Source: JAZDCJ01 sp036311985 | GTDB taxonomy: Bacteria > Actinomycetota > Actinomycetes > Actinomycetales > Micrococcaceae | Assembly: GCF_036311985.1 (NCBI RefSeq) | Contig: NZ_JAZDCJ010000006.1 | DNA length: 64,000 bases | Strand: one strand, 5' to 3' | Part shown: positions 1 to 7,865 of the stretch, piece by piece | How positions within the stretch are numbered: the stretch's first letter is position 1 | Layout of the letters: each line of letters starts with the position of its first letter | Made by a program: the position numbers and the translations under genes | Notes under the pieces: generated by a model | Databases searched by the model: none | Told to the model about the DNA's origin: nothing | What the model saw: only the letters and a program-made list of their open reading frames with translations

Positions 1-35
1 CCGCGGAGCCTCCCTGCCCGCCGGCCGGGGCCCGG

Positions 36-476
36 TCAGGGGGCCGGGCGGAGCTTCAGGGAGACGGAGTTGATGCAGTAGCGCTGGTCGGTCGGCGTTC
101 CGTATCCCTCGCCCTCGAAGACATGCCCGAGATGGGAATCGCAGGCCGCGCAGCGGACCTCGATCCGCTCCATGCCAAGCGTTCCGTCGCGGAGGTAGCG
201 GACGGAGCCCTCGGCGAGCGGCGCCCAGAACGAGGGCCACCCGCAGTGCGCGTCGAACTTCTCAGAGCTCGTGAACAACTCGGCTCCGCAGGCGCGGCAC
301 GCATAGACGCCCTCCTCGTGGCTGTCCCAGTACTCGCCCGTAAAGGGGCGCTCCGTGCCGGCACGGCGCAGGACCTGGTACTCGGCCGGAGTGAGCTCGC
401 GCCGCCACTCCGCGTCGCTCTTGACGACTCTCGGGCCGTCGGGGGTGGATGGCTGGCCGGGGGTGTTCTCGCGCAT
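36..476 (-). CDS. msrB: peptide-methionine (R)-S-oxide reductase
   Basis: Reduces methionine-R-sulfoxide in oxidised cytoplasmic proteins, with electrons from thioredoxin. The 146-residue product has the full MsrB fold: two zinc CxxC pairs (C60/C63 and C109/C112), the HCGWPSF block near 78-84 and the catalytic cysteine in RYCINS at 134. A longer reading frame exists, but the 35 extra N-terminal residues look non-coding; the ATG at 476 gives the usual family length. It is divergent from the hydrolase gene, with 89 bases between the starts. The assignment is secure; only the exact start is open. Confidence 0.95.
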   Translation of the reverse strand: MRENTPGQPSTPDGPRVVKSDAEWRRELTPAEYQVLRRAGTERPFTGEYWDSHEEGVYACRACGAELFTSSEKFDAHCGWPSFWAPLAEGSVRYLRDGTLGMERIEVRCAACDSHLGHVFEGEGYGTPTDQRYCINSVSLKLRPAP

Positions 477-565
477 GACGGGTTCAACGCGCAGGAGCGG
501 CCCGGGATTCCCGGCCCCCGCGCGGCAACTGGCCGAGCGGGGGACCGACTTGGAATGATGGGGCC

Positions 566-1822
566 ATGAGCCACGAAGCACGCAACGCCCTCCCGGCCCG
601 CCCGACGGGACCCATGGTGCGCTGGGGACTGCTCGGTGCCGGCGTCGGGGCGGTGGCCGGCTCGGTCTTCGCCGCGAGCGTCTCGGCGCTCGCCGGCTAC
701 TTCGCGCGCCAGGTCGTCACGCCCAAGCCCCGCGTGGAGGACATTGCGATCCTCGCCGTCGTCCGGGGGGTCGACGGCGACGAGGTGATCCTGCCCGCGA
801 ACGCCGAGACGACGGCGCCGGGCAGCTACTCCCTGTATTTCGACGGCGGGGCGGGCCACGCCCGCATCGGTCGCGTCCTGTCCTTCGTCCCCGCCGAGGG
901 GACCGTCTCGCGCGAGGTCGAGCACGTCTACGCCGGCGAGCTGCGGGCCGCCGTGCGGGGCTGGTGGTCCGGCGTCGTCTATCCCACCCCCGCGGAGATC
1001 GGGGCGGACGCGGAGGACGTCGAGGTCCAGGTCGAGGGCGGCGTGGCACCCGCCTGGCTCGTGCCCGGAACCCACCGTGCCGGGACATGGGCCGTGATGG
1101 TCCACGGCCGCGGGGCCTCCCGCACCGAGGGGATCCGCGCCATTCCCACGGCCCGGGAGCTCGGCATGACGTCGCTCCTCGTGTCCTACCGCAACGACGG
1201 CCTCGCGCCAGACGCCGGTGACCAGCGCTACGGCCTCGGGAGCACCGAATGGGAGGACGTCGACCACGCCATCGACTTCGCCGTGTCTCGGGGCGCCCGC
1301 GACATCGTCCTCTTCGGCTGGTCCATGGGCGGGGCGATCTGCCTGCAGCTCGCCGACAAGTCCCGCCACCGGCGGCGTCTGCAGGCGCTGGTCCTCGACG
1401 GGCCGGTCGTGAACTGGATGGACGTGCTGGCCCACCACGCGCGGGTCAACCGGATCCCCGAGTCCGCGGGCCGCCTGGGCCAGTGGCTCCTCTCCAACAA
1501 GGCCGGCCGCTGGGCGACGGGCCTGGCCTCGCCCGTGAACCTCAAGGACCTGAACTGGGTGGCCAAGCCCGAGCAGCTGCGGCTGCAGACGCTGATCCTG
1601 CACAGCGAGGACGACGACTTCGTGCCCGTGGGGCCTTCGGCCGCGCTGGCGGAACTCAACCCGTCCATGGTCACGTTCGAACGCTTCACCCAGGCGGGCC
1701 ACACGCGCGAATGGAACGTGGACCCGGAGCGCTGGCACTCGACCGTCGTCTCCTGGCTCGGCTCCGTGCTGGACGCGCCCCATCCGGGCCGCCCCCGCGC
1801 GGAGGCCGCCGCCGGGTCCTAG
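566..1822 (+). CDS. alpha/beta hydrolase, membrane-anchored, unknown substrate
   Basis: A 418-residue serine hydrolase. Residues about 17-40 form a hydrophobic N-terminal segment that probably anchors the protein or acts as an uncleaved signal. The nucleophile elbow GWSMGG places the serine near 253; the acid lies in HSEDDDF (about 348) and the histidine in QAGHTREW (about 378). This layout matches the prolyl-oligopeptidase-like or dienelactone-type hydrolases found in Actinobacteria. The substrate cannot be told from sequence. Its stop overlaps the end of the convergent ybaK gene by four bases. Alternatives are a lipase or peptidase of the same fold. Confidence 0.8.
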   Translation: MSHEARNALPARPTGPMVRWGLLGAGVGAVAGSVFAASVSALAGYFARQVVTPKPRVEDIAILAVVRGVDGDEVILPANAETTAPGSYSLYFDGGAGHARIGRVLSFVPAEGTVSREVEHVYAGELRAAVRGWWSGVVYPTPAEIGADAEDVEVQVEGGVAPAWLVPGTHRAGTWAVMVHGRGASRTEGIRAIPTARELGMTSLLVSYRNDGLAPDAGDQRYGLGSTEWEDVDHAIDFAVSRGARDIVLFGWSMGGAICLQLADKSRHRRRLQALVLDGPVVNWMDVLAHHARVNRIPESAGRLGQWLLSNKAGRWATGLASPVNLKDLNWVAKPEQLRLQTLILHSEDDDFVPVGPSAALAELNPSMVTFERFTQAGHTREWNVDPERWHSTVVSWLGSVLDAPHPGRPRAEAAAGS

Positions 1823-2331
1823 CCCGAGGCGATCGGGGCCCGCGCCGCACCGAGCAGGGCACGCAGCCGCTCGGGCGCGAGTTCGAGGTCGAGGCCGCGC
1901 CGCCCGCCGGAGACGAACACGGTCCCGTGCCCGAACGCCGACTCGTCGACGACCGTGGGGGACGGGTGGCGCTGCCCGAGCGGCGAGATGCCTCCGACGA
2001 CGTATCCGGTGCGGCGCTCGGCGAGGGCCGGATCGGCCATCTCCACGTGCTTGACGCCCACCGCCGACGCCATGGCCTTCAGGTCGAGGCTGCGGTCGAC
2101 GGGCACGATCGCGACGGCGAGGGCCGCCCGGCCCGGCCGTCCCGTCGTCACGAGCAGCGTCTTGTAGACGCGGCCCGGTTCCACGCCGAGGGCCTCGGCG
2201 GCCTCGAGCCCGAACGAGGCCGCGCGCGGATCGTGGTCGTACTGGTGGACGGCGAAGGCGATCCCGGCTGCCTCGAGGACCGAGGTCGCGGGGGTGCCCG
2301 GCGCTGCGTGCTTCCTGTTCCGCCCGGCCAT
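1819..2331 (-). CDS. ybaK: Cys-tRNA(Pro)/aminoacyl-tRNA deacylase, YbaK family
   Basis: Trans-editing protein that hydrolyses Cys-tRNA(Pro) formed in error by prolyl-tRNA synthetase. The 170 residues cover the whole YbaK/EbsC domain, with the conserved lysine in RVYKTLL at K57 and the GGISPLG block that lines the substrate pocket. The ATG at 2331 follows sufE after seven bases, so it is probably the last gene of a sulfurtransferase-sufE-ybaK transcript. Its 3' end overlaps the convergent hydrolase by four bases. Members of this family differ in specificity (ProX, YeaK); length and motifs favour YbaK. Confidence 0.92.
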   Translation of the reverse strand: MAGRNRKHAAPGTPATSVLEAAGIAFAVHQYDHDPRAASFGLEAAEALGVEPGRVYKTLLVTTGRPGRAALAVAIVPVDRSLDLKAMASAVGVKHVEMADPALAERRTGYVVGGISPLGQRHPSPTVVDESAFGHGTVFVSGGRRGLDLELAPERLRALLGAARAPIASG

Positions 2332-2338
2332 GCGGTGC

Positions 2339-2785
2339 CTAGGCGGCGATCCGCTCGCGGACCTGCCGCTTGATCCGGCCCAGCATGGCCGTCATCCCGC
2401 GCATCCGCAGGGGAGTGACGGCGCGGGTGAGCCCGAGCTGATGCGGCATGTCGTCCGGGACGGCCAGCAGCTCGTCGGCCGGCAGGCCGTTGAGGCCCTC
2501 GTGCAGCACGCCCGCGAAGCCGCGCGTCGTCGGGGCCTCGCGGGGCGCCGAGAAGAAGAGCTCCACGGTGTGTTCGGGGCCGGGGGAGACCTCCAGCGTC
2601 AGGAACAGGGGCGACTGGCACTCCACGACCTGCTCCAGCAGCTCGGGGTGCGAGGCCAGGCGTTCGGGGAGCTCGGGCAGCGCATCAGAGAATTCGAGCA
2701 GCAGCTCGAGCCGTTCCTGTTCGCTCAGGGCCCCGAAGTCCTCGACGATCCCGGACAGCGTCTCGGGCAGGGTCGGTTCGGCCAT
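2339..2785 (-). CDS. sufE: SufE family sulfur acceptor/transfer protein
   Basis: SufE-like protein of 148 residues. The sulfur-accepting cysteine is in VVECQSPLFL at C56. Classical SufE takes persulfide sulfur from the desulfurase SufS and stimulates Fe-S cluster assembly. The gene starts one base after the stop of the upstream sulfurtransferase, so the two are surely co-transcribed and probably coupled. That pairing is common in high-GC Actinobacteria and suggests that the rhodanese and SufE handle sulfur together; whether the partner here is SufS or the rhodanese cannot be read from sequence. The ATG at 2785 is the only start that fits family length. Confidence 0.9.
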   Translation of the reverse strand: MAEPTLPETLSGIVEDFGALSEQERLELLLEFSDALPELPERLASHPELLEQVVECQSPLFLTLEVSPGPEHTVELFFSAPREAPTTRGFAGVLHEGLNGLPADELLAVPDDMPHQLGLTRAVTPLRMRGMTAMLGRIKRQVRERIAA

Positions 2786-2786
2786 G

Positions 2787-3695
2787 TCAGGCCTTCCGTC
2801 CGGAGGGCGCCTCGCCCGGCTCGGTACCCGTCGCGATCGGGACGCGCACGGCGTTGCCCCACTCGGTCCAGGATCCGTCGTAGTTGCGCACGTTCTCGAA
2901 GCCCAGGAGGTGCTTGAGGACGAACCAGGTGTGGCTGGACCGCTCGCCGATCCGGCAGTAGGCCACGACGTCGTCGCCCGGTGCCAGCCCCGCGTCTCCG
3001 AGGTAGATCTCCTCGAGGGCGGCGCGTCCCTTGAACGTCCCGTCCTCGGCGGCCGCTCGGGCCCACGGAACCGACGCCGCCGTCGGAATGTGTCCTCCGC
3101 GCAGCGCACCCTCCTCCGGATAGGCGGGCATGTGGGTCCTCTCGCCCGAATACTCCTCCGGGGAGCGGACGTCGACGAGGGGCTTGCCGAAGTGGTCCAG
3201 GACGTCGGGCAGGAAGGCGCGCACCGTCGTGTCGTCGCGTTCGACGACGGGGTACTCCGTCGCCGCGGGCTGCGGCTTCTCGCGCGTGAGCCCGCGGCCC
3301 TCGGCGATCCACTTGTCGCGCCCGCCATTGAGGAGCCGGACGTCCTCGTGGCCGAAGAGGGTGAAGACCCACAGGGCGTAGGCGGCCCACCAGTTGCTCT
3401 TGTCGCCGTAGACCACGACGGTCGAGTCGCGGGAGATGCCCTTGGCGGACATCAGCGCGGCGAACGCGGCGCCGTCGATGTAGTCGCGCGTCACGGCGTC
3501 GTTGAGCTCCGTGTGCCAGTCGACCTTGACCGCGCCGGGGATGTGGCCGGTCTCGTAGAGCAGGATGTCCTCGTCGGATTCGACGACGACGAGCCCCTCG
3601 GTCCCGAGCCGCTCGGCGAGCCATTCGGTGGAGACGAGCCTCTCCGGCCGGGCGTAGTCGGAGAACTGGGGATTCGGGTCTGCGGCGATGGCCAC
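2787..3695 (-). CDS. sseA: thiosulfate/3-mercaptopyruvate sulfurtransferase (two-domain rhodanese)
   Basis: Transfers sulfane sulfur from thiosulfate or 3-mercaptopyruvate to a thiophilic acceptor. The 302 residues form two rhodanese domains. The C-terminal domain carries the active loop CRIGERSSH with the catalytic cysteine at 247; the N-terminal domain has GDKS at the equivalent site and is inactive, as is normal. The loop CRIGERS is the version typical of actinobacterial thiosulfate sulfurtransferases (CysA-like), so the symbol could equally be cysA. The start is a GTG with GAGGA about ten bases upstream. A TAGGCT -10 lies about 40 bases upstream of the start (minus strand). Confidence 0.9.
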   Translation of the reverse strand: MAIAADPNPQFSDYARPERLVSTEWLAERLGTEGLVVVESDEDILLYETGHIPGAVKVDWHTELNDAVTRDYIDGAAFAALMSAKGISRDSTVVVYGDKSNWWAAYALWVFTLFGHEDVRLLNGGRDKWIAEGRGLTREKPQPAATEYPVVERDDTTVRAFLPDVLDHFGKPLVDVRSPEEYSGERTHMPAYPEEGALRGGHIPTAASVPWARAAAEDGTFKGRAALEEIYLGDAGLAPGDDVVAYCRIGERSSHTWFVLKHLLGFENVRNYDGSWTEWGNAVRVPIATGTEPGEAPSGRKA

Positions 3696-3856
3696 GGTGA
3701 TCCTCGCTTCGGTCGGCGGTCGGTGTGCTGGCTCCAGCCTATCGGCGCGGCGAGCGGGGCGTCACGCCGGGTGCGCCCCGGTGCGCGCGCGGCGTAAAGT
3801 GGCCGTGGCGCCACCCGTGCGCCCCCGCCCCCGACACCGTGAGGACCCCCGAGCCC

Positions 3857-4900
3857 GTGGCCACGATCGAGCACCTGACCGACAGGACTCCGCACGTCTC
3901 AGCCGAGGAGCTGCTGGACGGCTTCCACCCGTCCTACCGCTTCGGCGAGGTCTCCTTCGACAGCTACCGCCCGGATCCCGCGCAGCCCTCGCAGGCCGAG
4001 GCGGTGCAGCGGCTGCGGGCCTTCGCGGAGAGGATCTCCTCCTCCGGGGGCGGCGGGCTCTTCTCGCGGCTGTTCGGCGGCAGGGGGAAGCCGGAGAAGG
4101 CCGGCATCTACCTCGACGGCGGCTTCGGTGTGGGCAAGACCCACCTGCTCGCGTCCTTGTGGCACGCCGTGCCGGGGCCGAAGGCGTTCGGCACGTTCGT
4201 GGAGTACACGAACCTCGTGGGCGCCCTGTCCTTCCGCAAGACGGTCGACGTGCTGAGCGGCTACCGGCTGGTCTGCATCGACGAGTTCGAGCTCGACGAT
4301 CCGGGGGACACCGTCCTGATGTCGCGGCTGATGCGCGAGCTGTCCGACGCCGGCGTGAAGCTCGTGGCGACGTCCAACACGCTGCCGGGTTCCCTCGGCG
4401 AGGGGCGCTTCGCCGCCGTGGACTTCCAGCGCGAGATCCAGGTCCTCGCGGACCAGTTCGACGTGGTCCGGATCGACGGCGAGGACTTCCGCCACCGCGG
4501 CCTGCCCCAGGCCCCGGACCCGCTGCCGGACGCGGAACTGCTGGAGCACGCGAGCGCGCGCTACGAGGGCTCGACGCTCGCCGTGGACGACTTCCCGGCG
4601 CTCGTGAAGCACCTCGCGACGGTGCACCCGAGCCGCTACCGCCAGCTCATCGACGGGATCGACGTCCTCGTGCTGCGCGACGTGCACACGATCACCGAGC
4701 AGGCGCTCGCGCTGCGCTTCGTGGTCCTCGCCGACCGCCTCTATGACAAGGACGTGCCGATCGTGGCCAGCGGCGTGCCGTTCAGCGAGCTCTTCACGCC
4801 GGAGATGATGGCCGGAGGCTACATGAAGAAGTACTTCCGTGCGGTCTCGCGCCTCACCGCGCTGGCCCGGGAGGGACAGAAGGGCGAGGCCCTGGTCTAG
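3857..4900 (+). CDS. zapE: cell division protein ZapE (AFG1-like ATPase)
   Basis: AFG1/ZapE family P-loop ATPase of 347 residues. Walker A GGFGVGKTH ends with the lysine near 94 and Walker B is LVCIDEFELDD. In proteobacteria ZapE modulates the Z ring; the actinobacterial role is untested. I chose the GTG at 3857 because MATIEHLT and the downstream block match the family start and GAGGA lies upstream; a GTG at 3839 is also possible. A TAAAGT -10 candidate sits at 3795-3800. The gene is divergent from the sulfurtransferase and its stop codon TAG overlaps the stop of benE on the other strand (shared CTAG at 4897-4900). Confidence 0.88.
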   Translation: MATIEHLTDRTPHVSAEELLDGFHPSYRFGEVSFDSYRPDPAQPSQAEAVQRLRAFAERISSSGGGGLFSRLFGGRGKPEKAGIYLDGGFGVGKTHLLASLWHAVPGPKAFGTFVEYTNLVGALSFRKTVDVLSGYRLVCIDEFELDDPGDTVLMSRLMRELSDAGVKLVATSNTLPGSLGEGRFAAVDFQREIQVLADQFDVVRIDGEDFRHRGLPQAPDPLPDAELLEHASARYEGSTLAVDDFPALVKHLATVHPSRYRQLIDGIDVLVLRDVHTITEQALALRFVVLADRLYDKDVPIVASGVPFSELFTPEMMAGGYMKKYFRAVSRLTALAREGQKGEALV

Positions 4901-6108
4901 GCGTCACGCCGCTCCAGGAGCAGCCGGACCGCGAGTCCGGCCAGCAGTCCCCAGAACGCCGCGCCGATCCCGGCCACGGCGAGGCCCGAGGCCGTGACGA
5001 GGAACGTCGTGAGGGCGCCCAGCCGGTGCCGCGGATCCGCGAGGGCGGAGGATGCCGCGGACCCGAGGGTGCCCAGGAGGGCGAGCCCCGCGGCGGCCGC
5101 GAGCAGTCCCGGAGGCGCGGCCGTGGCGACGGCGGCGACGGCCGCCGACCCCAGCCCGAGGAGGAGGTAGAAGCCGCCGGCCGAGGCCGCGGCGATCCAG
5201 CGGCGGTTCCTCTCGGGCCCGGCTTCCTCCCCGGCGGCGAGGGCCGCCGAGATCGCGGCGAGGTTGACGGCGTGGCCGCCGAAGAGGGCGGCCGCGGCGG
5301 ATCCGGCGCCCGTGGCGAGCATGGTGGCGGACCACGGTGGCCGGTATCCGAGGCCCGTCAGGACGGCGACGCCGGGGACGTTCTGCGACGCCATGGTGAC
5401 GATGAACAGGGGCACGGCGATGCCCGCGAACGAGGCGGCGCTGAAGGCCGGCGCGGTGAACTCGAGGCGTGGTACGAGACCGCCGGCGTCGGGGAGCGCG
5501 CCGGCGGCGGGGCCGGCGAGGACGACGGCGAGCGTCACCGCCATGGCGACGGGTACCGCCCAGCGCGGTGCCCAGCGCATCATGGCGAGCCAGGCGAGGA
5601 CGACGGGAGCGGCCAGCAGGGGCACGTCGGCGAGTGCGTGCACGGGGGCCAGGCAGAGCTCGAAGAGGACCCCGGCGAGCATGGCCTGGGCCAGGGGGAC
5701 GGGAATCGAGCCGACGAGCCGGCCGAGGGCGGGGACGGCTCCTGTCAGGGCGATGAGTCCGGCACAGGCCAGGAAGCCGCCGACGGCCTCGTCCCATCCG
5801 AGGCCGAGGCCTCCGGCGGCCGCCAGCAGCGCGGCCCCGGGCGTGGACCACGCGAGCGTGATCGGCTGCCGCGTGGTCACGGCTAGGAGGATCGTGATGA
5901 CGCCGAAGGACAGCGTGAGGGCCAGCAGGCCGGAGGCGGCCTGGCCCGGTGTCGCGCCGACGGCCCGCAGGCCGGCGAGCACGACGGCGAAGGACGAGCT
6001 GAACCCGACGAGCGCGGTGACGAGTCCGGCGCCGAGGGGTTGAACGAGCCGGCCCCGCCCCGGATCGCGGTCCGCCGCGTGCGCTCCGCGGGCTCGGGAC
6101 AGGGTCAT
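4897..6108 (-). CDS. benE: BenE-family transporter (benzoate/H+ symporter type)
   Basis: Integral membrane protein of 403 residues with about twelve hydrophobic segments and the BenE hallmark ITLAWSTPGAALL near the first third. The founding member is a proton-coupled benzoate importer; many homologues have unknown substrates, so benzoate is only the family default. No benzoate catabolic genes lie nearby. The ATG at 6108 has AAGGAG a few bases upstream. The gene is divergent from an XRE-cupin regulator, 63 bases apart, a very common pairing for this family; the regulator most likely controls it. Confidence 0.88.
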   Translation of the reverse strand: MTLSRARGAHAADRDPGRGRLVQPLGAGLVTALVGFSSSFAVVLAGLRAVGATPGQAASGLLALTLSFGVITILLAVTTRQPITLAWSTPGAALLAAAGGLGLGWDEAVGGFLACAGLIALTGAVPALGRLVGSIPVPLAQAMLAGVLFELCLAPVHALADVPLLAAPVVLAWLAMMRWAPRWAVPVAMAVTLAVVLAGPAAGALPDAGGLVPRLEFTAPAFSAASFAGIAVPLFIVTMASQNVPGVAVLTGLGYRPPWSATMLATGAGSAAAALFGGHAVNLAAISAALAAGEEAGPERNRRWIAAASAGGFYLLLGLGSAAVAAVATAAPPGLLAAAAGLALLGTLGSAASSALADPRHRLGALTTFLVTASGLAVAGIGAAFWGLLAGLAVRLLLERRDA

Positions 6109-6136
6109 GGGACTCCTTCAGGACGCCGTGTGTTCT

Positions 6137-6165
6137 GTTTACGGAACGTGCTGTCACTGTAGTCT
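6137..6165 (+). promoter_or_regulatory. promoter of the XRE-cupin gene with candidate operator
   Basis: A -10 TAGTCT (6160-6165) ends six bases before the ATG, with GTTTAC as a weak -35 seventeen bases upstream. The inverted repeat GTTC-N8-GAAC (6133-6148) overlaps the -35, a plausible autoregulatory operator that would also cover the benE promoter. The operator is inference. Confidence 0.45.
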
Positions 6166-6171
6166 GCCGGT

Positions 6172-6735
6172 ATGACGCAGACAAGCGACCCGCGGTTGGC
6201 GCACGTCGGCGGACGAATCCGCTCCGTTCGGGAGGGCCACGGCTGGAGCCTGTCGCGCCTGGCCGCGGCGGCGGGCATCGGCAAGGGGACGCTCTCCGAA
6301 CTGGAGCAGGGCGCCCGGAACCCGACGCTCGAGACGCTCTACGCCTTGGCCGGCGCCCTCGGCGTTCCGCTCGCGTCCTTCGTCGCCGGATCGGAGCGTG
6401 CGTCCCACGTCCCGGGGCGCACGGTCGACGCGACGCTGCTGGACGTCCGGACGCTTCCCGACGGCACGGTCGTCGAGTCCTACCATCTCGCGATCCGGCC
6501 CGGCCGCCGCGAGTCGCCGGGGCATGGGCCCGGCGTCGTCGAGCACTTGTTCCTCGTCCGCGGGGACGCCGTCGTCGGGCGTGTTGGTGCCGGACGCTCC
6601 CTCCGTCCCGGCGAGTCCTGGACGTGGGGCAGCGATGTGCCGCACGCCTATGCCAGCGAGGAGGGGGCGGAGGGGGTGCTGACCATCGTCAATCCCGCGC
6701 GGGCCGACGCGGCGGCCGCGGAAGGCGGAGGCTGA
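6172..6735 (+). CDS. XRE-family transcriptional regulator with C-terminal cupin
   Basis: One-component regulator of 187 residues. Residues 14-70 form a Cro/C1 helix-turn-helix (LSRLAAAAGIGKGTLSELEQ); residues about 105-180 form a small-molecule-binding cupin. This architecture, beside a divergent BenE-type transporter, suggests that it senses the transported compound and regulates import. No ribosome binding site is visible and the -10 lies six bases before the ATG, so the mRNA is probably leaderless. The ligand is unknown. A strong hairpin follows the gene. Confidence 0.88.
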   Translation: MTQTSDPRLAHVGGRIRSVREGHGWSLSRLAAAAGIGKGTLSELEQGARNPTLETLYALAGALGVPLASFVAGSERASHVPGRTVDATLLDVRTLPDGTVVESYHLAIRPGRRESPGHGPGVVEHLFLVRGDAVVGRVGAGRSLRPGESWTWGSDVPHAYASEEGAEGVLTIVNPARADAAAAEGGG

Positions 6736-6754
6736 CGGCGGTCCGGGCACGGCA

Positions 6755-6795
6755 ACGGGTGCCGGTCGCCGCCTGGCGGCGAGTCCGGCACCCGT
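6755..6795. terminator. hairpin between convergent genes
   Basis: The arms ACGGGTGCCGG and CCGGCACCCGT flank an inner GCCGCC/GGCGGC stem. No T tract follows on the plus strand. It lies between the XRE gene and the convergent small protein, and probably ends transcription in one or both directions. Confidence 0.6.
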
Positions 6796-6848
6796 CGTGG
6801 CGTGCTGTGGGGCGGGCCGGGGTCGTGGACTGCGGACCCCGCCGCGGT

Positions 6849-7079
6849 CTAGGAAGCCGGCGTCTCGCCGTCGCTTCCCGAGACCTTGTCGAGCAGATCC
6901 CGGGCGGAATCCTGCAGGTTGTCCACCTGCTCGGCGTATTTTCCGCCGGTCTTCTCGTCGACGAAGTCCCCGATGCCCTCCACGGCGCCACGGAGCTTCT
7001 CCGCGCCGTCTTCCGCGAGGGAACCGGCCTTGTCCTTGAGTTCTCCGGCCTTGCCCTTGAGTCCGTCGAATACCGACAA
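6849..7079 (-). CDS. small charged helical protein, MT0933/Rv0909 antitoxin-like
   Basis: A 76-residue, highly charged helical protein (FDGLKGKAGELKDKAGSL; a GDFVDEKTGGKY segment near the middle). This matches the actinobacterial family built on MT0933/Rv0909, annotated as antitoxins, and is also reminiscent of CsbD-like stress proteins. I chose a TTG start at 7079 because a near-perfect ribosome binding site, AAGGAGGTGG, ends five bases upstream; the longer ATG start would place that site inside the gene. No toxin gene is adjacent, so the antitoxin label is doubtful. It is convergent with the XRE gene and follows the tRNA block. Confidence 0.75.
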   Translation of the reverse strand: MSVFDGLKGKAGELKDKAGSLAEDGAEKLRGAVEGIGDFVDEKTGGKYAEQVDNLQDSARDLLDKVSGSDGETPAS

Positions 7080-7161
7080 GTGCCACCTCCTTCCACCCGG
7101 GGGAGCCGGTGCCGCTCCCGTCTGCTGCACATCCTAGGCCAGCGGTGGAGCCCCGTAAACG

Positions 7162-7200
7162 CCTCGGGCGCCTCCCCTGGGAGAGGGGAGGCGCCCAAGG
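7162..7200 (-). terminator. terminator downstream of tRNA-Gly
   Basis: A perfect 12-base inverted repeat GGGCGCCTCCCC / GGGGAGGCGCCC with a seven-base loop lies just beyond the 3' end of the first tRNA-Gly. Only a weak GTTT follows on the minus strand. Confidence 0.7.
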
Positions 7201-7208
7201 CGTCGTGT

Positions 7209-7285
7209 TGGAGCGGACAACGGGATTCGAACCCGCGACCTCCACCTTGGCAAGGTGGCGCTCTAGCCAGCTGAGCTATGTCCGC
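7209..7285 (-). tRNA. tRNA-Gly (GCC), copy 1
   Basis: A complete cloverleaf on the minus strand. The acceptor GCGGACA pairs with TGTCCGC, the anticodon stem CCACC/GGTGG encloses TTGCCAA (anticodon GCC), and the T loop is TTCGAAT. Unlike the second copy, TCCA follows the acceptor, so the CCA end is encoded. A terminator hairpin lies immediately downstream. Confidence 0.96.
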
Positions 7286-7330
7286 GCGACCGCGTGGCGC
7301 CCGGCCCGGCTGCTGCCGGAGGCCCCACAC

Positions 7331-7360
7331 AAAAGAATCCCCGCCAAGGCGGAGATTCTT
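7331..7360 (-). terminator. intrinsic terminator after tRNA-Val
   Basis: On the minus strand AAGAATC(T)CCGCC and GCGGGGATTCTT form a stem over a short loop, followed by TTTTGTG. It is the best canonical terminator in the window. It separates tRNA-Val from tRNA-Gly copy 1, which implies that the latter has its own promoter or depends on read-through. Confidence 0.8.
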
Positions 7361-7362
7361 CG

Positions 7363-7434
7363 TGGGCGATACTGGGATCGAACCAGTGACCTCTTCCGTG
7401 TCAGGGAAGCGCGCTACCGCTGCGCCAATCGCCC
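7363..7434 (-). tRNA. tRNA-Val (GAC)
   Basis: A minus-strand cloverleaf with acceptor GGGCGAT/ATCGCCC. The anticodon stem CTTCC/GGAAG encloses CTGACAC, giving anticodon GAC, and the T loop is TTCGATC. The CCA end is not encoded. It lies between tRNA-Cys and an intrinsic terminator, probably at the end of the Gly-Cys-Val transcript. Confidence 0.96.
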
Positions 7435-7459
7435 CTAGGGGGTGCAACTACTGTAAGCG

Positions 7460-7530
7460 AGGTGGGGACGGGATTCGAACCCGCGTGGACGGCTTTGCAG
7501 GCCGCTGCCTAGCCACTCGGCCACCCCACC
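7460..7530 (-). tRNA. tRNA-Cys (GCA)
   Basis: A minus-strand cloverleaf with acceptor GGTGGGG/CCCCACC, anticodon loop CTGCAAA (anticodon GCA) and T loop TTCGAAT. The CCA end is not encoded. It is the middle gene of the Gly-Cys-Val group. Confidence 0.96.
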
Positions 7531-7592
7531 ATGTCCTGGAACGGTGTCCCGCACCTGGCGTGACCGACGGATCGGTCATTACAGTGATTGCG

Positions 7593-7666
7593 AGCGGACA
7601 ACGGGATTCGAACCCGCGACCTCCACCTTGGCAAGGTGGCGCTCTAGCCAGCTGAGCTATGTCCGC
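7593..7666 (-). tRNA. tRNA-Gly (GCC), copy 2
   Basis: Same mature sequence as copy 1: acceptor GCGGACA/TGTCCGC and anticodon GCC. Here the base after the discriminator is not CCA, so the end must be added by nucleotidyltransferase. It is the first gene of the minus-strand Gly-Cys-Val group. The 199 bases upstream, up to the next gene, hold no other gene; a short GAGT-AAAA-ACTC palindrome lies at about 7727-7738. Confidence 0.96.
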
Positions 7667-7865
7667 ACGAAGGATTTCCCTCGCGGTGGGGGATCTTCAT
7701 CCCGCTCCGTTCCGGTGCTTTCCAACGAGTAAAAACTCTATACGACGATTCGCCGTTCGTCCAAATCGGGGATTCCGAGGGCGTGGCGGGACTCCACGGG
7801 AGGTCGTCGCAGCGGCACCGGAGACGGGATCCGAAGCGTCGGGAGCGCATGCCAGAATCGATGCC

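Noticed and set aside
6849..7130. Longer ATG start for the small antitoxin-like protein
   Set aside because: It would put the strong AAGGAGGTGG site inside the coding region and add residues that do not look conserved.
7109..7655. Open frames encoding TTGFEPATSTLARWRSSQLS-like peptides
   Set aside because: They are reading frames through the tRNA-Gly, tRNA-Val and tRNA-Cys genes, a well-known annotation artefact.
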